Counted from the stretch's first letter, positions 34,498-43,310 are shown. The stretch is 64,000 bases of DNA from Clostridium sp. DL-VIII (GCF_000230835.1 NZ_CM001240.1:4103779-4167778); one strand, 5' to 3'. Program-made: numbers and translations. Notes: generated from the sequence alone by a model not told the origin.

Positions 34498-35796
34498 ATG
34501 TTACTAAAAAACACCTTTGCACAAACTCCACCAATGGGCTGGAATAGCTATGACTATTATGACACTACAGTAAATGAGGCTCAAGTTAAAGCTAATGCTG
34601 AATATATGGCTAAATACTTAAAACCACATGGGTATGAATATGTTATTGTAGATATTCAATGGTCTGACCCACTTGCTGGTACTGACAGAGAAAATTTTCA
34701 ATATATAAATTTCAACCATTTTAATATGGATAAATATTCTAGGCAGTTTCCCGCTGAAAACAGATTTCCATCTTCTAAAAATGGTGCTGGCTTTAAACCT
34801 CTTGCAGACTATATTCATAATTTAGGCTTAAAATTTGGCATTCACATTATGAGAGGAATTCCAAGATATGCTGCACATATGCATTTAAAAATCAAAGGTA
34901 CCGAGGTAACTGCAAATAAAATTGCAAACCCTTATTCTATATCTAAATGGAATCCAGATATGTATGGCGTTGATTATGAAAAGCCTGGTGCTCAAGAATA
35001 CTATAATTCTATTTTTGAATTATATGCAGAATGGGGAGTTGATTTCGTAAAGGTTGATGACATATGCAATACTAATTTCTATAAAGACAACCCTTATTCA
35101 GCTGAAAAAGAAATTGAAATGATCCATAAAGCTATATTAACTTCTGGCAGAAATATGGTCTTAAGTCTTTCTCCCGGACCTGCTGTAATTGAAAAAGCTT
35201 GGCACTTAGAAAAGTATGCAAATATGTGGCGTATTACTGATGACTTTTGGGATAACTGGGAGTTACTTAAAAATATGTTTGAACGTTGTGAAGTATGGCA
35301 AAATCATGTATCAACAGGCTGCTATCCTGATTGTGACATGATTCCCGTTGGGTACTTAGGTAAAGGTTTTGGCCATGAGCGCTATACTAACTTTACAATA
35401 AACGAACAAATTACATTAATGACCCTTTGGTGTATCTTTCGTTCTCCTTTAATGGTTGGAGCTGAGTTAACGAAATTAGATTCTAATACTTTAGAGCTTT
35501 TGACAAATGATGAAGTACTTTATTTAATATCAAATTCCCATGGAGCAATTCAAATTGAACGTTCTAACGAGCATGCTATATGGTTTAGTAAAGATAATAA
35601 TGATGAAATCTATTATCTAGCTGCATTTAACTTATGTGAAGAAACTCAAACTATAGAGGTTTCTTTAAATGATCTTGGAATTAATTCAAATGTTTCTATA
35701 CGTGATTTATGGACGCATGAAAACTTATCTCCAGCTGAAGATATAATTATTGCTAATGTTCCTTCACATGGCGCAGCACTATATAAATTAGTTTAA
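34498..35796 (+). CDS. alpha-galactosidase, glycoside hydrolase family 27
   Basis: 432 aa. TPPMGWNSYDYYDTTVNEAQ is the GH27 opening; Asp187 in FVKVDDIC is the nucleophile position, and Asp248/249 in RITDDFWDNW the acid/base region. A C-terminal beta-sandwich follows. No signal peptide, so it acts on imported alpha-galactosides such as melibiose or their phosphates. GAGAGGA before ATG. Controlled by the divergent AraC protein, probably with catabolite repression. Confidence 0.9.
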   Translation: MLLKNTFAQTPPMGWNSYDYYDTTVNEAQVKANAEYMAKYLKPHGYEYVIVDIQWSDPLAGTDRENFQYINFNHFNMDKYSRQFPAENRFPSSKNGAGFKPLADYIHNLGLKFGIHIMRGIPRYAAHMHLKIKGTEVTANKIANPYSISKWNPDMYGVDYEKPGAQEYYNSIFELYAEWGVDFVKVDDICNTNFYKDNPYSAEKEIEMIHKAILTSGRNMVLSLSPGPAVIEKAWHLEKYANMWRITDDFWDNWELLKNMFERCEVWQNHVSTGCYPDCDMIPVGYLGKGFGHERYTNFTINEQITLMTLWCIFRSPLMVGAELTKLDSNTLELLTNDEVLYLISNSHGAIQIERSNEHAIWFSKDNNDEIYYLAAFNLCEETQTIEVSLNDLGINSNVSIRDLWTHENLSPAEDIIIANVPSHGAALYKLV

Positions 35797-35837
35797 AAAA
35801 ACTTAATATACTGGACAGTCAAAAATTCTGTTCAATT

Positions 35838-35888
35838 AACAAGCCTGTAGATCCTCATAAAATGAAGGATTTGCTTGCTTGTTTTTAA
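35838..35888 (+). terminator. terminator of GH27 gene
   Basis: AACAAGC pairs with GCTTGTT, with an inner imperfect stem containing GATCCT/AGGAT, then TTTTTAA. Confidence 0.65.
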
Positions 35889-36043
35889 TTATTTTAGTTA
35901 TGCTTAAATTCGCATTTTTACATATAATGCGAAAAATGTTTTTACGTAAGTAGCTTGCTTTTTTTTATAAAACTTTTGACTGTTCAGCTATTTCATGGTC
36001 ATCATAATACTAATAAGGGTAAACTACCCTATATATAGTTTCA

Positions 36044-36224
36044 TTACAATAGGCATATTCTTTCTAAAAATTCATCAAAATATTTATAAAATTCCTCTTT
36101 CTTTGCTAAATGGACATTGTGGTCTTGATCTGATATTTCATAAGCTATACAATATTGTATCAAAATAAAACATATCAATATTATTTAGCTTGGCCATGTT
36201 TCTGTAGATTTTTGTTTTTAGCAT
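36044..36224 (-). pseudogene. alpha/beta-hydrolase relic
   Basis: GGAGGGAAGTAAT then ATG opens a short frame that stops after FDTILYSL. A shifted frame gives YEISDQDHNVHLAKKEEFYK then YFDEFLERI, the His-containing C-terminal end of an alpha/beta hydrolase. Heavily deleted. Confidence 0.45.
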
Positions 36225-36326
36225 ATTACTTCCCTCCTACTTTATCTCGCTTACATTTTTTAATTTAATTTCTGCACAGCATACTTAACTAAATAGTAAA
36301 ATAGCTTTATATCAAACTGTTGTCAG

Positions 36327-36418
36327 TTAATCTTCAAGTAATCTCCATTTTAATTTTTCTGAAATTATATATGTTGTTAATGGCTCAGCGAGGATATTCC
36401 TTTCGTAAATCTCCTTTG
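36327..36418 (-). pseudogene. 3' fragment of an unknown gene joined to a half T module
   Basis: Minus strand reads PKEIYERNILAEPLTTYIIS then EKLKWRLLED and stop. At 36419 it is joined abruptly to the TTGAATAATACGATTT arm of a T module in the opposite order from an intact cassette. Family not recognised. Confidence 0.4.
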
Positions 36419-36482
36419 GATTTGAATAATACGATTTCACAATTTCCTATTTAATTTTATTGATTCATGATATAAGAATGAT
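36419..36482 (-). repeat. element A, half T module
   Basis: Only the distal arm (TTGAATAATACGATTTCAC) and the tail ATTGATTCATGATATAAGA remain. Follows the cupin gene at 36504. The break point matches that of the half module at 9955. Confidence 0.75.
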
Positions 36483-36503
36483 GCTTATTAACACTATCTA
36501 ACA

Positions 36504-36971
36504 TTATTCTCCGTCATAATATTCAACCTGTTGATTAGTTTTAAAAATCTTATCTATGTTCTTGCCCCAAATGCCTATTTTCCCTGAATCGGGATAAAAC
36601 GCTACATCAATGTCATTATATGTATCAAAATCCAAATAAATCAATGCTTCACTTTCGGATATATTGGTCAATTTATGTGCAGCTTTTTCATTAGCTGGAA
36701 AAAATAAAAAATCTCCAGCAGAAACCTCTTTGCACTCAGTTGGAGTTTTTAGTAATCCTCTTCCGCTTATAATATAAAATGCTTCTTCATTTTTGGTATG
36801 ATAGTGATAAGGATAGGCTGATTTTCCCGGTGGTATTTCATATACAGATATTGCACATTGTTCAGCAGCACCTTTAGAAACTAATTCACGCTTGTAATAT
36901 TCATAACCTTCATGTTCGCTTTTGTGTTTACTAGGAATATCTTTAATTTTCACATGTAATAATTCATTCAT
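36504..36971 (-). CDS. cupin-domain protein
   Basis: 155 aa. A single conserved cupin barrel: motif 1 YPYHYHTKNEEAFYIISGRG and motif 2 GDFLFFPANEKAAHKLTN, with His/Glu metal ligands. Small cupins of this type act as isomerases, dioxygenases or binding proteins; which one is unclear. AGGGAGATAAAG ribosome region. Complete element A upstream, half T module downstream. Confidence 0.83.
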   Translation of the reverse strand: MNELLHVKIKDIPSKHKSEHEGYEYYKRELVSKGAAEQCAISVYEIPPGKSAYPYHYHTKNEEAFYIISGRGLLKTPTECKEVSAGDFLFFPANEKAAHKLTNISESEALIYLDFDTYNDIDVAFYPDSGKIGIWGKNIDKIFKTNQQVEYYDGE

Positions 36972-37032
36972 AAAACTTTATCTCCCTCATTTTTAAAGTA
37001 TTTACTACAACCAATAATATCGCAACAAACCA

Positions 37033-37232
37033 CCATTATAGATCAATTATAGCATAAATTGTTAATATAGTATTATTCGATTTTCAAATATCAGTTTAAT
37101 AATTTACTAAGTCAAATCTAAATTAGTTGAAGCTGGATATAGCATTAGAGCTGCATATAAAAATCGCATATTCAATTTCCCGAAACATATGATTTTACAA
37201 TTTTTTATTTATTTTTTATTTCATAATATTAA
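37033..37232 (-). repeat. element A, complete
   Basis: P block 37033-37105 (minus strand TTAACAATTTATGCTATAAT) for the cupin gene; spacer with GAGCTGCATAT; T module 37156-37232 (AAAATCGCATATTCAA, CATATGATTTT) for the GNAT at 37250. Confidence 0.82.
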
Positions 37233-37249
37233 GCTAATTATATTATTAG

Positions 37250-37765
37250 CTAATTATTTAAAAATTTACCCATTAATATAAGATCCTCATATCCTTTATT
37301 TGTTTTTATCGCTTTTACCTTCCTACCCTCTTCAATAAACCCAAATTTTTTATAAAGCGAAATTGCTTGAGCATTATTTCCAAAAACCTCTAAATCAATT
37401 TTTTCAATTTTATTAAGTTCTGCCCATTCAATAACCTTTTTCATCAGTGCACTACCTAAACCTTTATTAGAAAATGTATTCAAAATAGTTATCCCAAATA
37501 AGACAGTATGATTTAATCTAACTAATTTACTTCTATCTAAAGTAGCTGAACCTATTATCTTTCCATTAACTTCTGCAACTAAAAAAAATGCTGCATTTTT
37601 TATGTACTCTTCTTCTTGTTCAATAGTAAAGTTAAATTCATCAGGTGTTCTTGGAAAAAATGGGGATTCATCCATAACCTGTTTAACTAACTGAATTATC
37701 ATTTCAGCATCTCTTGTTTCTGCATTTCTTATAAATAAGTTCATATTATTTATTAAATCATTCAT
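37250..37765 (-). CDS. GNAT N-acetyltransferase
   Basis: 171 aa from ATG 37765, chosen for TGGAGGAAAGATT just upstream; the longer frame reads back through the P module. Acetyl-CoA loop in LNTFSNKGLGSALMKKVIEW; LEVFGNNAQAISLYKKFGFI is the C-terminal GNAT motif. RimI-like. Substrate unknown. Confidence 0.87.
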   Translation of the reverse strand: MNDLINNMNLFIRNAETRDAEMIIQLVKQVMDESPFFPRTPDEFNFTIEQEEEYIKNAAFFLVAEVNGKIIGSATLDRSKLVRLNHTVLFGITILNTFSNKGLGSALMKKVIEWAELNKIEKIDLEVFGNNAQAISLYKKFGFIEEGRKVKAIKTNKGYEDLILMGKFLNN

Positions 37766-37794
37766 AATCTTTCCTCCATTTAATGTGAATAATA

Positions 37795-37845
37795 TTACTA
37801 TTATAACACAAAATGTAAATATTATATTGTTCAATTTTCGTATTA
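37795..37845 (-). promoter_or_regulatory. element A, short P module
   Basis: Minus strand GAAAATTGAACAATATAAT, TTTACATTTTGTGTTATAAT. Almost abuts the stop codon of the gene at 37849; T and spacer are missing. Confidence 0.65.
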
Positions 37846-37848
37846 TTA

Positions 37849-38064
37849 TTATTTATTTTCAAGTACAAGTTTAGCAAATTCTTCATAAGAAGCTTCTTCA
37901 ACATTCCTAACATTCCTCAACTCTTCTGAAACATCTCTGAAAAAGCATGATGGAAGTTCACTTGCTTTCAGTTTTTTTTCCATACAAAGATTGCAACCTT
38001 GATTATGGTTATGTGGATGTAATTTACAATTATAATTTTTACATGTACAAAAATGTGTATCCAT
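37849..38064 (-). CDS. DUF6485-like Cys-rich small protein
   Basis: 71 aa from ATG 38064 (GAGGAGAAATTTA upstream; a frame to 38079 adds five residues through the ribosome site). CTCKNYNCKLHPHNHNQGCN then LCMEKKL gives a Cys/His cluster fit for Zn or Fe-S binding; ELPSCFFRDVSEE matches the DUF6485 pattern. Function unknown. Confidence 0.65.
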   Translation of the reverse strand: MDTHFCTCKNYNCKLHPHNHNQGCNLCMEKKLKASELPSCFFRDVSEELRNVRNVEEASYEEFAKLVLENK

Positions 38065-38214
38065 TAAATTTCTCCTCACTTGCTATTATAATGATTATAT
38101 TTTCTTTACAAAACTATTTTAATTCCTCCCCTTAGGGCTGAGTCAATAATAACTTAAGATTATAAAAGTATACATTATTTTTTACAAACTTGTACTTATA
38201 ATCATTGCCGAACC

Positions 38215-38436
38215 ACTCATTACTGTTAATGATTATATCTATTATAAATATCGAATTATTCACTTTTCAAGGAGCATTCTTGCTTAATTACTTCACAATT
38301 TCTATAGTTGATGCTGATAATCTGCATCCCTTTATTAAAACGACACATAAAAAAATCGCAAATTCAATTTCTTGAATACTACGATTTTACAATTTTCTAT
38401 TTATTTTTATTGATTCATGATATATGAAAATTACGA
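38215..38436 (-). repeat. element A, complete
   Basis: P block 38215-38300 (CTTGAAAAGTGAATAATTCG), spacer with GATGCAGATTATCAGC on the minus strand, and near-consensus T module 38347-38436. Fills most of the 38065-38505 gap between DUF6485 and SDR genes. Confidence 0.8.
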
Positions 38437-38505
38437 CTTAAAAAACATTGTAAAACAAACCCTTATCCGATTTGTTGCTTCGATATGTGCGTATAGTTTA
38501 ATTTC

Positions 38506-39225
38506 TTAAAATAATCCGTAGTTGTAATCAGCAACAGCACCATTATAATTTATAATCTCACCATTATGATTTTTGCCATCAAGGATTATGTCTGTTATTA
38601 ACTTACCAGCTTCCTCTGCGGTCTTCATGTGTGGTCCTGTCGAGTTTCCATTTAAGTCAGTTGTTGTTCCGCCAGGCATGATCCCAAAAATTTCAAGGGG
38701 TTTTCCAGCTTGTTGGAAATTCAAAGCAAGGGTTTGTGTCATGGCATTTAGTGATGCCTTACTCGATTTATAGGAAAATGGATTAAAGTAAGGTGTCATG
38801 CCGATAGGAATTGTGATATTTACAATTCGCCCACTATTTTTTCCAAGTGTAGGTAATAATTGTTTAGTAAGCTCAAATGGCCCAAATACATTTGTTTCCA
38901 TGACGCTTCTCAATTCATCCAACGTAAATTCATAGCCTGGTTTTCTCATGTCACCTGGAATAGCTGCATTATTAATTAATATGTCAAGATCAGAATGCTG
39001 TGATTTAATTGTGTTTACAGCTTCTATAATAGTTTCTTGATTCTGCAAATCAATATTTATATAAGTTGCTTTAATGCCTTCACTAAGAAGTTCATTAACC
39101 GCTTCAAGTCCGCGTTTTTCATCTCGCGATCCTATTAACACAGTCCACCCACTTTTCCCCATTTCATGTGCTATTTGTTTACCAATCCCTTTGTTCGCTC
39201 CTGTGATAAAAACTTTCTTTGACAT
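38506..39225 (-). CDS. short-chain dehydrogenase/reductase
   Basis: 239 aa classical SDR: TGANKGIGKQIAHEMG cofactor loop, NNAAIPG, catalytic Tyr/Lys in FSYKSSKASL, and a PGG motif after the active site. NADP preference is suggested by SRDEKRG after beta-2. Substrate unknown. AGGAGGCTAAGAT ribosome site. Terminated by the T module at 38347. Confidence 0.88.
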   Translation of the reverse strand: MSKKVFITGANKGIGKQIAHEMGKSGWTVLIGSRDEKRGLEAVNELLSEGIKATYINIDLQNQETIIEAVNTIKSQHSDLDILINNAAIPGDMRKPGYEFTLDELRSVMETNVFGPFELTKQLLPTLGKNSGRIVNITIPIGMTPYFNPFSYKSSKASLNAMTQTLALNFQQAGKPLEIFGIMPGGTTTDLNGNSTGPHMKTAEEAGKLITDIILDGKNHNGEIINYNGAVADYNYGLF

Positions 39226-39406
39226 ATCTTAGCCTCCTAATCTTTTCTTTGTTTCATTTATATTTTTATTAACTACTTTAATATGAACTTTTATGTGTTA
39301 TATACTAATGCTATCACATAGAGTTATGTCTAGGTCAAGTGTTTTTACAAAATTATAAGGGTATTTATAAATGGGCTATTCTATTAAAATGCAAATTAAT
39401 TTATTT

Positions 39407-40063
39407 CTAGTTCTTTATTAAATTTGCACCTAATTCAAATGCTTTTTGACAATCTAAAGGAAATTGAATTTTTCTATGTGCTGCTTTTTCTTCCTCAGAG
39501 AAAGATTCAACTTTATATTTTGAGTAATCATCAAATTGATAAGTATTATTTGAATACATAACTACAGGTTTTGTAAATATATGTCCAATATTAGATTCCA
39601 TGCGCTCGAAAGTTTTTAAATAACCAATTTGCTCCATTACTTCCTCTTTAACATTCATTGTATAAATGAATGCTGTTGGCATCCTCTTTGGCGCCAATGA
39701 AGTACCCTTATTGTCATACACAAGATAGGGAAATAATAGTCTTTCTAAAAATGATAGGAATTTACCTGTTACATTACTAAAATATACTGGAGAACTAAAA
39801 ATAAGCCCATCAGCTTGAGATACTTTTTCCAAAACTTCTTGAAGATCGTCTTTTACTGCACATTTTCCATAACTTTTACTTCCAAGTCTTTTACAAGCAA
39901 AGCAACTTATACACCCAGTATAGTTTAAATCATATAAATTAATTATTTCAGTTTCAATTTCTTCATCTTTTGCAGATTCTTTTACTCCATCTAAAGCTTT
40001 TTGAAGTAATGTAGCTGTATTTTTATTTTTTCTTGGGCTCCCGTTAATACCATAAACTTTCAT
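39407..40063 (-). CDS. flavodoxin family NADPH-dependent FMN reductase
   Basis: 218 aa. INGSPRKNKNTATLLQKALD phosphate loop, CISCFACKRLGSKSYGKC cysteine motif, SSPVYFSNVTGKFLSFLER flavin segment. Close paralogue of 44701-45348. Upstream lies the same operator-like 20-mer as at the paralogous locus and the 3' relic of an HxlR gene in divergent orientation, so it once formed a complete HxlR/flavodoxin pair. Confidence 0.87.
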   Translation of the reverse strand: MKVYGINGSPRKNKNTATLLQKALDGVKESAKDEEIETEIINLYDLNYTGCISCFACKRLGSKSYGKCAVKDDLQEVLEKVSQADGLIFSSPVYFSNVTGKFLSFLERLLFPYLVYDNKGTSLAPKRMPTAFIYTMNVKEEVMEQIGYLKTFERMESNIGHIFTKPVVMYSNNTYQFDDYSKYKVESFSEEEKAAHRKIQFPLDCQKAFELGANLIKN

Positions 40064-40151
40064 AATAAAACTCCTTTTTCTATATATTTCTCTTTATAAT
40101 GTTTTATTTTTAACTTTTTGTTATAATTAATATAGCATACGAGCAGAGATA

Positions 40152-40171
40152 TACAAGTATGCAGTTTTTTC
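40152..40171. promoter_or_regulatory. HxlR operator candidate (orphaned copy)
   Basis: TACAAGTATGCAGTTTTTTC is identical, as reverse complement, to 44614-44633 in the intact HxlR/flavodoxin intergenic region; similarity continues into AGTATAAAAA. Confidence 0.65.
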
Positions 40172-40188
40172 TGTTTCAGTATAAAAAT

Positions 40189-40290
40189 TTGACAGAAAGA
40201 GGTAAGGCCTTACTTCCCACATTTAAGGAATTATATATATGGGGCGAAGACCAACTAAAACTTGATACGTCTAAATCAGATTATAAATAA
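40189..40290 (+). pseudogene. HxlR regulator 3' relic
   Basis: Reads LTERGKALLPTFKELYIWGE then DQLKLD, matching the end of the intact HxlR protein at 44205. The deletion fused the promoter/operator region directly to the last ~34 codons. Confidence 0.75.
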
Positions 40291-40360
40291 TATAAAATAA
40301 TAGGGATAGTATATAAATTTAAGTATAAATAAATCTATATATTGTCCTTATCATTATGTA

Positions 40361-40530
40361 TTACTTACTCATTTCTTTCTTATATATTTTTAAATATTCC
40401 CCTGAATATTCAATACCATCTTCAAGATATTCCCATCCAGTTTTTTCATAATAGTCACAAATATCAGTATAAAGAAACAGTTCTGTAAAACCTACTTTTC
40501 TACAATACTCAACCAAAAAATTCTTTAATT
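40361..40530 (-). pseudogene. GNAT C-terminal relic
   Basis: Minus strand EYCRKVGFTELFLYTDICDY then YEKTGWEYLEDGIEYSG, the end of a GNAT acetyltransferase; N-terminal two thirds lost. Confidence 0.55.
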
Positions 40531-40539
40531 ACTTTATAT

Positions 40540-40680
40540 TCAGTTTTCTATCAGTTTTAATATCTCATTATTTATTACATCAGGATGTGTGTGATATATG
40601 GCATGTCCTGCACCATCAACTACTATTTGTTGACCATTCTTTTAATTTAGCTTGACTGTTATTCCATATATCATCCGTCA
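40540..40680 (-). pseudogene. alpha/beta-hydrolase C-terminal relic
   Basis: Minus strand IVVDGAGHAIYHTHPDVINN then EILKLIEN and stop; the His of the triad is in GAGH. Joined upstream to a half T module at 40692. Confidence 0.5.
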
Positions 40681-40691
40681 TATTTAGCTCT

Positions 40692-40745
40692 AATTTGAAT
40701 AATGTGATTTTACAATGTGTTATTTAGTTTTAATCATTCATAACT
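40692..40745 (-). repeat. element A, half T module
   Basis: TTTGAATAATGTGATTTTAC plus tail TTTAATCATTCATAACTCAA. Same break point as the halves at 9955 and 36419. The following ~110 bp hold a further coding scrap (KINKYKIEFGFSK on the minus strand), possibly another GNAT end. Confidence 0.65.
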
Positions 40746-40863
40746 CAATAAAATTGTGTGTTAATATATTGAAGACTCATAGTTTCATTATCTTGAATTT
40801 TAGAAAATCCAAATTCAATTTTGTATTTATTGATTTTATCAAAGTATGTTTTATAATTACGCA

Positions 40864-40945
40864 CTAAAAAAATCACATTTTCACTTATGAATAATGTGAC
40901 TTTTTAATCTATTTTTTACTTTTTATTAATTCATATTTTATACAT
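40864..40945 (-). repeat. element A, T module (variant stem)
   Basis: AAAAAAATCACATTTTCA pairs with TGAATAATGTGACTTTTT: both arms changed together from TCGCA/TGCGA-type to TCACA/TGTGA, a compensatory change supporting a functional hairpin. Confidence 0.75.
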
Positions 40946-41010
40946 ATCCATATAACATAAAATATTGTATGGATATTATTGAGCTTTATTAATAAGTTTT
41001 AGCTTATATA

Positions 41011-41880
41011 CTATATTTGAACCTCTATCTCTGCTAAATTCAATGCTTTTCCGCCGACCTTGACTTCAATAACTTCTTCCCCTTCAGTTCGTAAAGCAAC
41101 AATTATTTCTGAAGGCTTTCCCATTGAATAACCTTGCTCAATAATTATATGATTAGCATTGTCAGATTTAATTTTATCATATTTAAGTAGATAACATGCA
41201 AGAGCACCATTAGATGTACCAGTTGCAGATTCTTCAGGTATTCCATAGAGTGGCGCAAAATTCCTACAGTAGGCATTTGAATCATTAAGAGATTCAAGCG
41301 TAAAAATATGATATCCAATCGTATTATATTTACTGCTAATTTCTGATACTTTTTCAAAATTAGGCTTTATTGCATTAACCATATCTATATTCTTAATTGG
41401 TATAAGTATATCCCTAAGGCCTGTAGATACTATTTGCACTGGCAGTTCTTCAATCATTTCATTTATAGTAATATTCAATGAATCTGCAATTTCTTCCTTA
41501 GATATTGTTTGATGATAACTTGGAGCATTTTGGTTCATCATTATTGAAAAATCTTCTTTTAACTCCACACTTAAAATTCCTGCTTTAGTTTCTTGAAGGT
41601 ACTTACCAGGTTTAATTACTCTTTTACTTAACAATGTACTAAAGGTTCCTATCGTGGCATGTCCACAAATATCAACCTCTTCATTCGGTGTAAAAAACCT
41701 AACTTTAAAGTCTGCTAATCCTGATTTCATGACAAATGCAGTCTCACTAAAACCAATTATACCTGCAATTTTTTTCATACTATCTTCTGATAAATCATCT
41801 GCATTAAGCACAACTCCAGCAGGATTCCCTCCCTCTGCGCATTTTGCAAATGAACTTAATGTATAAGCTTTCACCTTCAT
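41011..41880 (-). CDS. PhzF family isomerase-like protein
   Basis: 289 aa, full-length. GGNPAGVVLNADDLS and the catalytic Glu in IIGFSETAFV; second-half motif EESATGTSNGALACYLL. PhzF-fold enzymes isomerise or epimerise small acids; the natural substrate here is unknown and no phenazine genes are present. AGGAGGAATTTTT before ATG. Own P module upstream. Confidence 0.88.
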   Translation of the reverse strand: MKVKAYTLSSFAKCAEGGNPAGVVLNADDLSEDSMKKIAGIIGFSETAFVMKSGLADFKVRFFTPNEEVDICGHATIGTFSTLLSKRVIKPGKYLQETKAGILSVELKEDFSIMMNQNAPSYHQTISKEEIADSLNITINEMIEELPVQIVSTGLRDILIPIKNIDMVNAIKPNFEKVSEISSKYNTIGYHIFTLESLNDSNAYCRNFAPLYGIPEESATGTSNGALACYLLKYDKIKSDNANHIIIEQGYSMGKPSEIIVALRTEGEEVIEVKVGGKALNLAEIEVQI

Positions 41881-41944
41881 AAAAAATTCCTCCTAAAAAT
41901 TCCGCATAAACTTTCCATTTACACCAAATTATTGATTTAGCACA

Positions 41945-42155
41945 TTATTATGAATACATTATAGCATGTTTTCAATTTATCACTTTATTGGATTTTCAAA
42001 TAACATTTTTATAACTACTACGTCAAATCTACATATTGTTTCAGATCTACATTCATTTGTAGAATTATGCATAAAAAAATCGTAAATCCAATCTCTTGAA
42101 TAATACGATTTTACAATTTGCTATTTATTTTTAATGTTCATAATTTCTGAAAAAT
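41945..42155 (-). repeat. element A, complete
   Basis: P block 41945-42030 (minus strand AACATGCTATAATGTATTC; note CATGC rather than TATGC), spacer with TCTACAT and GTAGAATTATGCAT, T module 42071-42155. Promoter for PhzF, terminator for the GNAT at 42165. Confidence 0.85.
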
Positions 42156-42164
42156 ACAAAACAT

Positions 42165-42596
42165 CTAATATTCAAGATATTTTGATTCAAATGGATACTT
42201 GGCATAAGCTGTTTTATGTTTCTTAAACCCCAATTTTTTATAAAAGTTTTCATTACCAAACGTTGAAGTTAGGTGAATTGACATATGTTCTTCTCCTTTT
42301 AGTAGCAGATCCATACACCCTTTTCCAACACCATTTTTCTGGTATTCAGGCAACACTCCTACATCAAAAATAGAACCATAGGATATGCCATCAGATAACA
42401 TTCTACAAGAACCTACCAAAGTATTTCCATCCCATGCTGTAACAACCTTATAACTCTTTTGGAAAGCAGCTTGAATTTTATCAAATTCCCTGCTTTCTAT
42501 AAAGCGTCTTAACAACCCAACCCTTTCATATAAATTGAAAAGTTGAGGCCAATCAATATACTCTAATCCAATTTTATAGGAAATCATCTTTATCAC
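42165..42596 (-). CDS. GNAT N-acetyltransferase
   Basis: 143 aa. LPEYQKNGVGKGCMDLLLKG is the acetyl-CoA loop; FGNENFYKKLGFKKHKTAYA near the end. AAAGGAGTGATAAAG ribosome site. Its last ~27 codons and the flanking T module recur at 38-220 in the chimeric fragment, so the 3' end of this cassette has been copied. Substrate unknown. Confidence 0.87.
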   Translation of the reverse strand: MIKMISYKIGLEYIDWPQLFNLYERVGLLRRFIESREFDKIQAAFQKSYKVVTAWDGNTLVGSCRMLSDGISYGSIFDVGVLPEYQKNGVGKGCMDLLLKGEEHMSIHLTSTFGNENFYKKLGFKKHKTAYAKYPFESKYLEY

Positions 42597-42627
42597 TCCT
42601 TTAGATTTATACTACTTCTTCATTTAC

Positions 42628-42813
42628 TATTCCGCATCAATTATAGCATATTTTGTAAAATCACATCATTAAATTTTCAAAGAAAATATTTCATCAATTA
42701 CTTCACAATATTAGAATTGCCTGTTAAAAAAATCGTAAATTCAATCTCTTGAATAATACGATTTTACAATTTAATACTTATTTTTTTAATTCACAATTTT
42801 AAGAAAACTACGT
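42628..42813 (-). repeat. element A, complete (short spacer)
   Basis: P block 42628-42712 (minus strand TTTTACAAAATATGCTATAA), spacer reduced to ATTAGAATTGCCTGTT, near-consensus T module 42724-42813 ending two bases before the VOC stop codon. Confidence 0.88.
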
Positions 42814-42814
42814 A

Positions 42815-43201
42815 CTATTGAATTTCTGCAAAAATTTCATGTATATTTCCATCTGGATCAGCAAATAGTGCTGTTCTTTGACTCCAAGGCATATCTTGTG
42901 GTTCATGAATAGGAGTTGCTCCTTTAGAGATTAACTTATTAAATGATTCATCAACATCATTAGGATTTTCACATGGGAAAGCAAGCTCAAATCCTTGTCC
43001 AGATGACTCTTTCCGATATTCGTTACTATACACATACATAACCTCTCTCATACAAATAGCAAACCTTACTCCATCGTTTTCAAATTCAACATAATTCCCA
43101 AGGTCATTTTCAATTCTAAATCCGAGAACTTGATTATAGAAATTCTTCATTTTATCTATATCATTTGTCCAAATCGTAATAAGATTAATTTGTGCTTTCA
43201 T
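42815..43201 (-). CDS. VOC family protein
   Basis: 128 aa from ATG 43201 (AAGGGGAAAATA upstream; a TTG at 43222 overlaps the site). VOC pattern: AQINLITIWTNDIDKMKNFY, then a C-terminal RTALFADPDGNIHEIFAEIQ. Metal ligands plausible at His/Glu positions. Ligand unknown. Its promoter is a P module lying inside the 3' end of the next gene upstream. Confidence 0.86.
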   Translation of the reverse strand: MKAQINLITIWTNDIDKMKNFYNQVLGFRIENDLGNYVEFENDGVRFAICMREVMYVYSNEYRKESSGQGFELAFPCENPNDVDESFNKLISKGATPIHEPQDMPWSQRTALFADPDGNIHEIFAEIQ

Positions 43202-43244
43202 AATATATTTTCCCCTTCTCAATTTAACATATAGTTCGCTTTAA

Positions 43245-43310
43245 TTTACCATTACAAATTAATTATAACATTTTTTGTAAAAATTGCATTATATAATGTT
43301 AAAATTTGGT
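43245..43310 (-). promoter_or_regulatory. element A, P module overlapping an ORF 3' end
   Basis: Minus strand TTACAAAAAATGTTATAAT after TATATAATGCAATTTT. It supplies the last codons and stop of the ORF at 43252 and presumably drives the VOC gene. No T module or spacer is present. Confidence 0.6.

Noticed and set aside
37250..37834. Longer N-terminus for the GNAT at 37250 (hydrophobic leader as signal peptide)
   Set aside because: The extra residues are translated from the P module; TGGAGG directly precedes the ATG at 37765.
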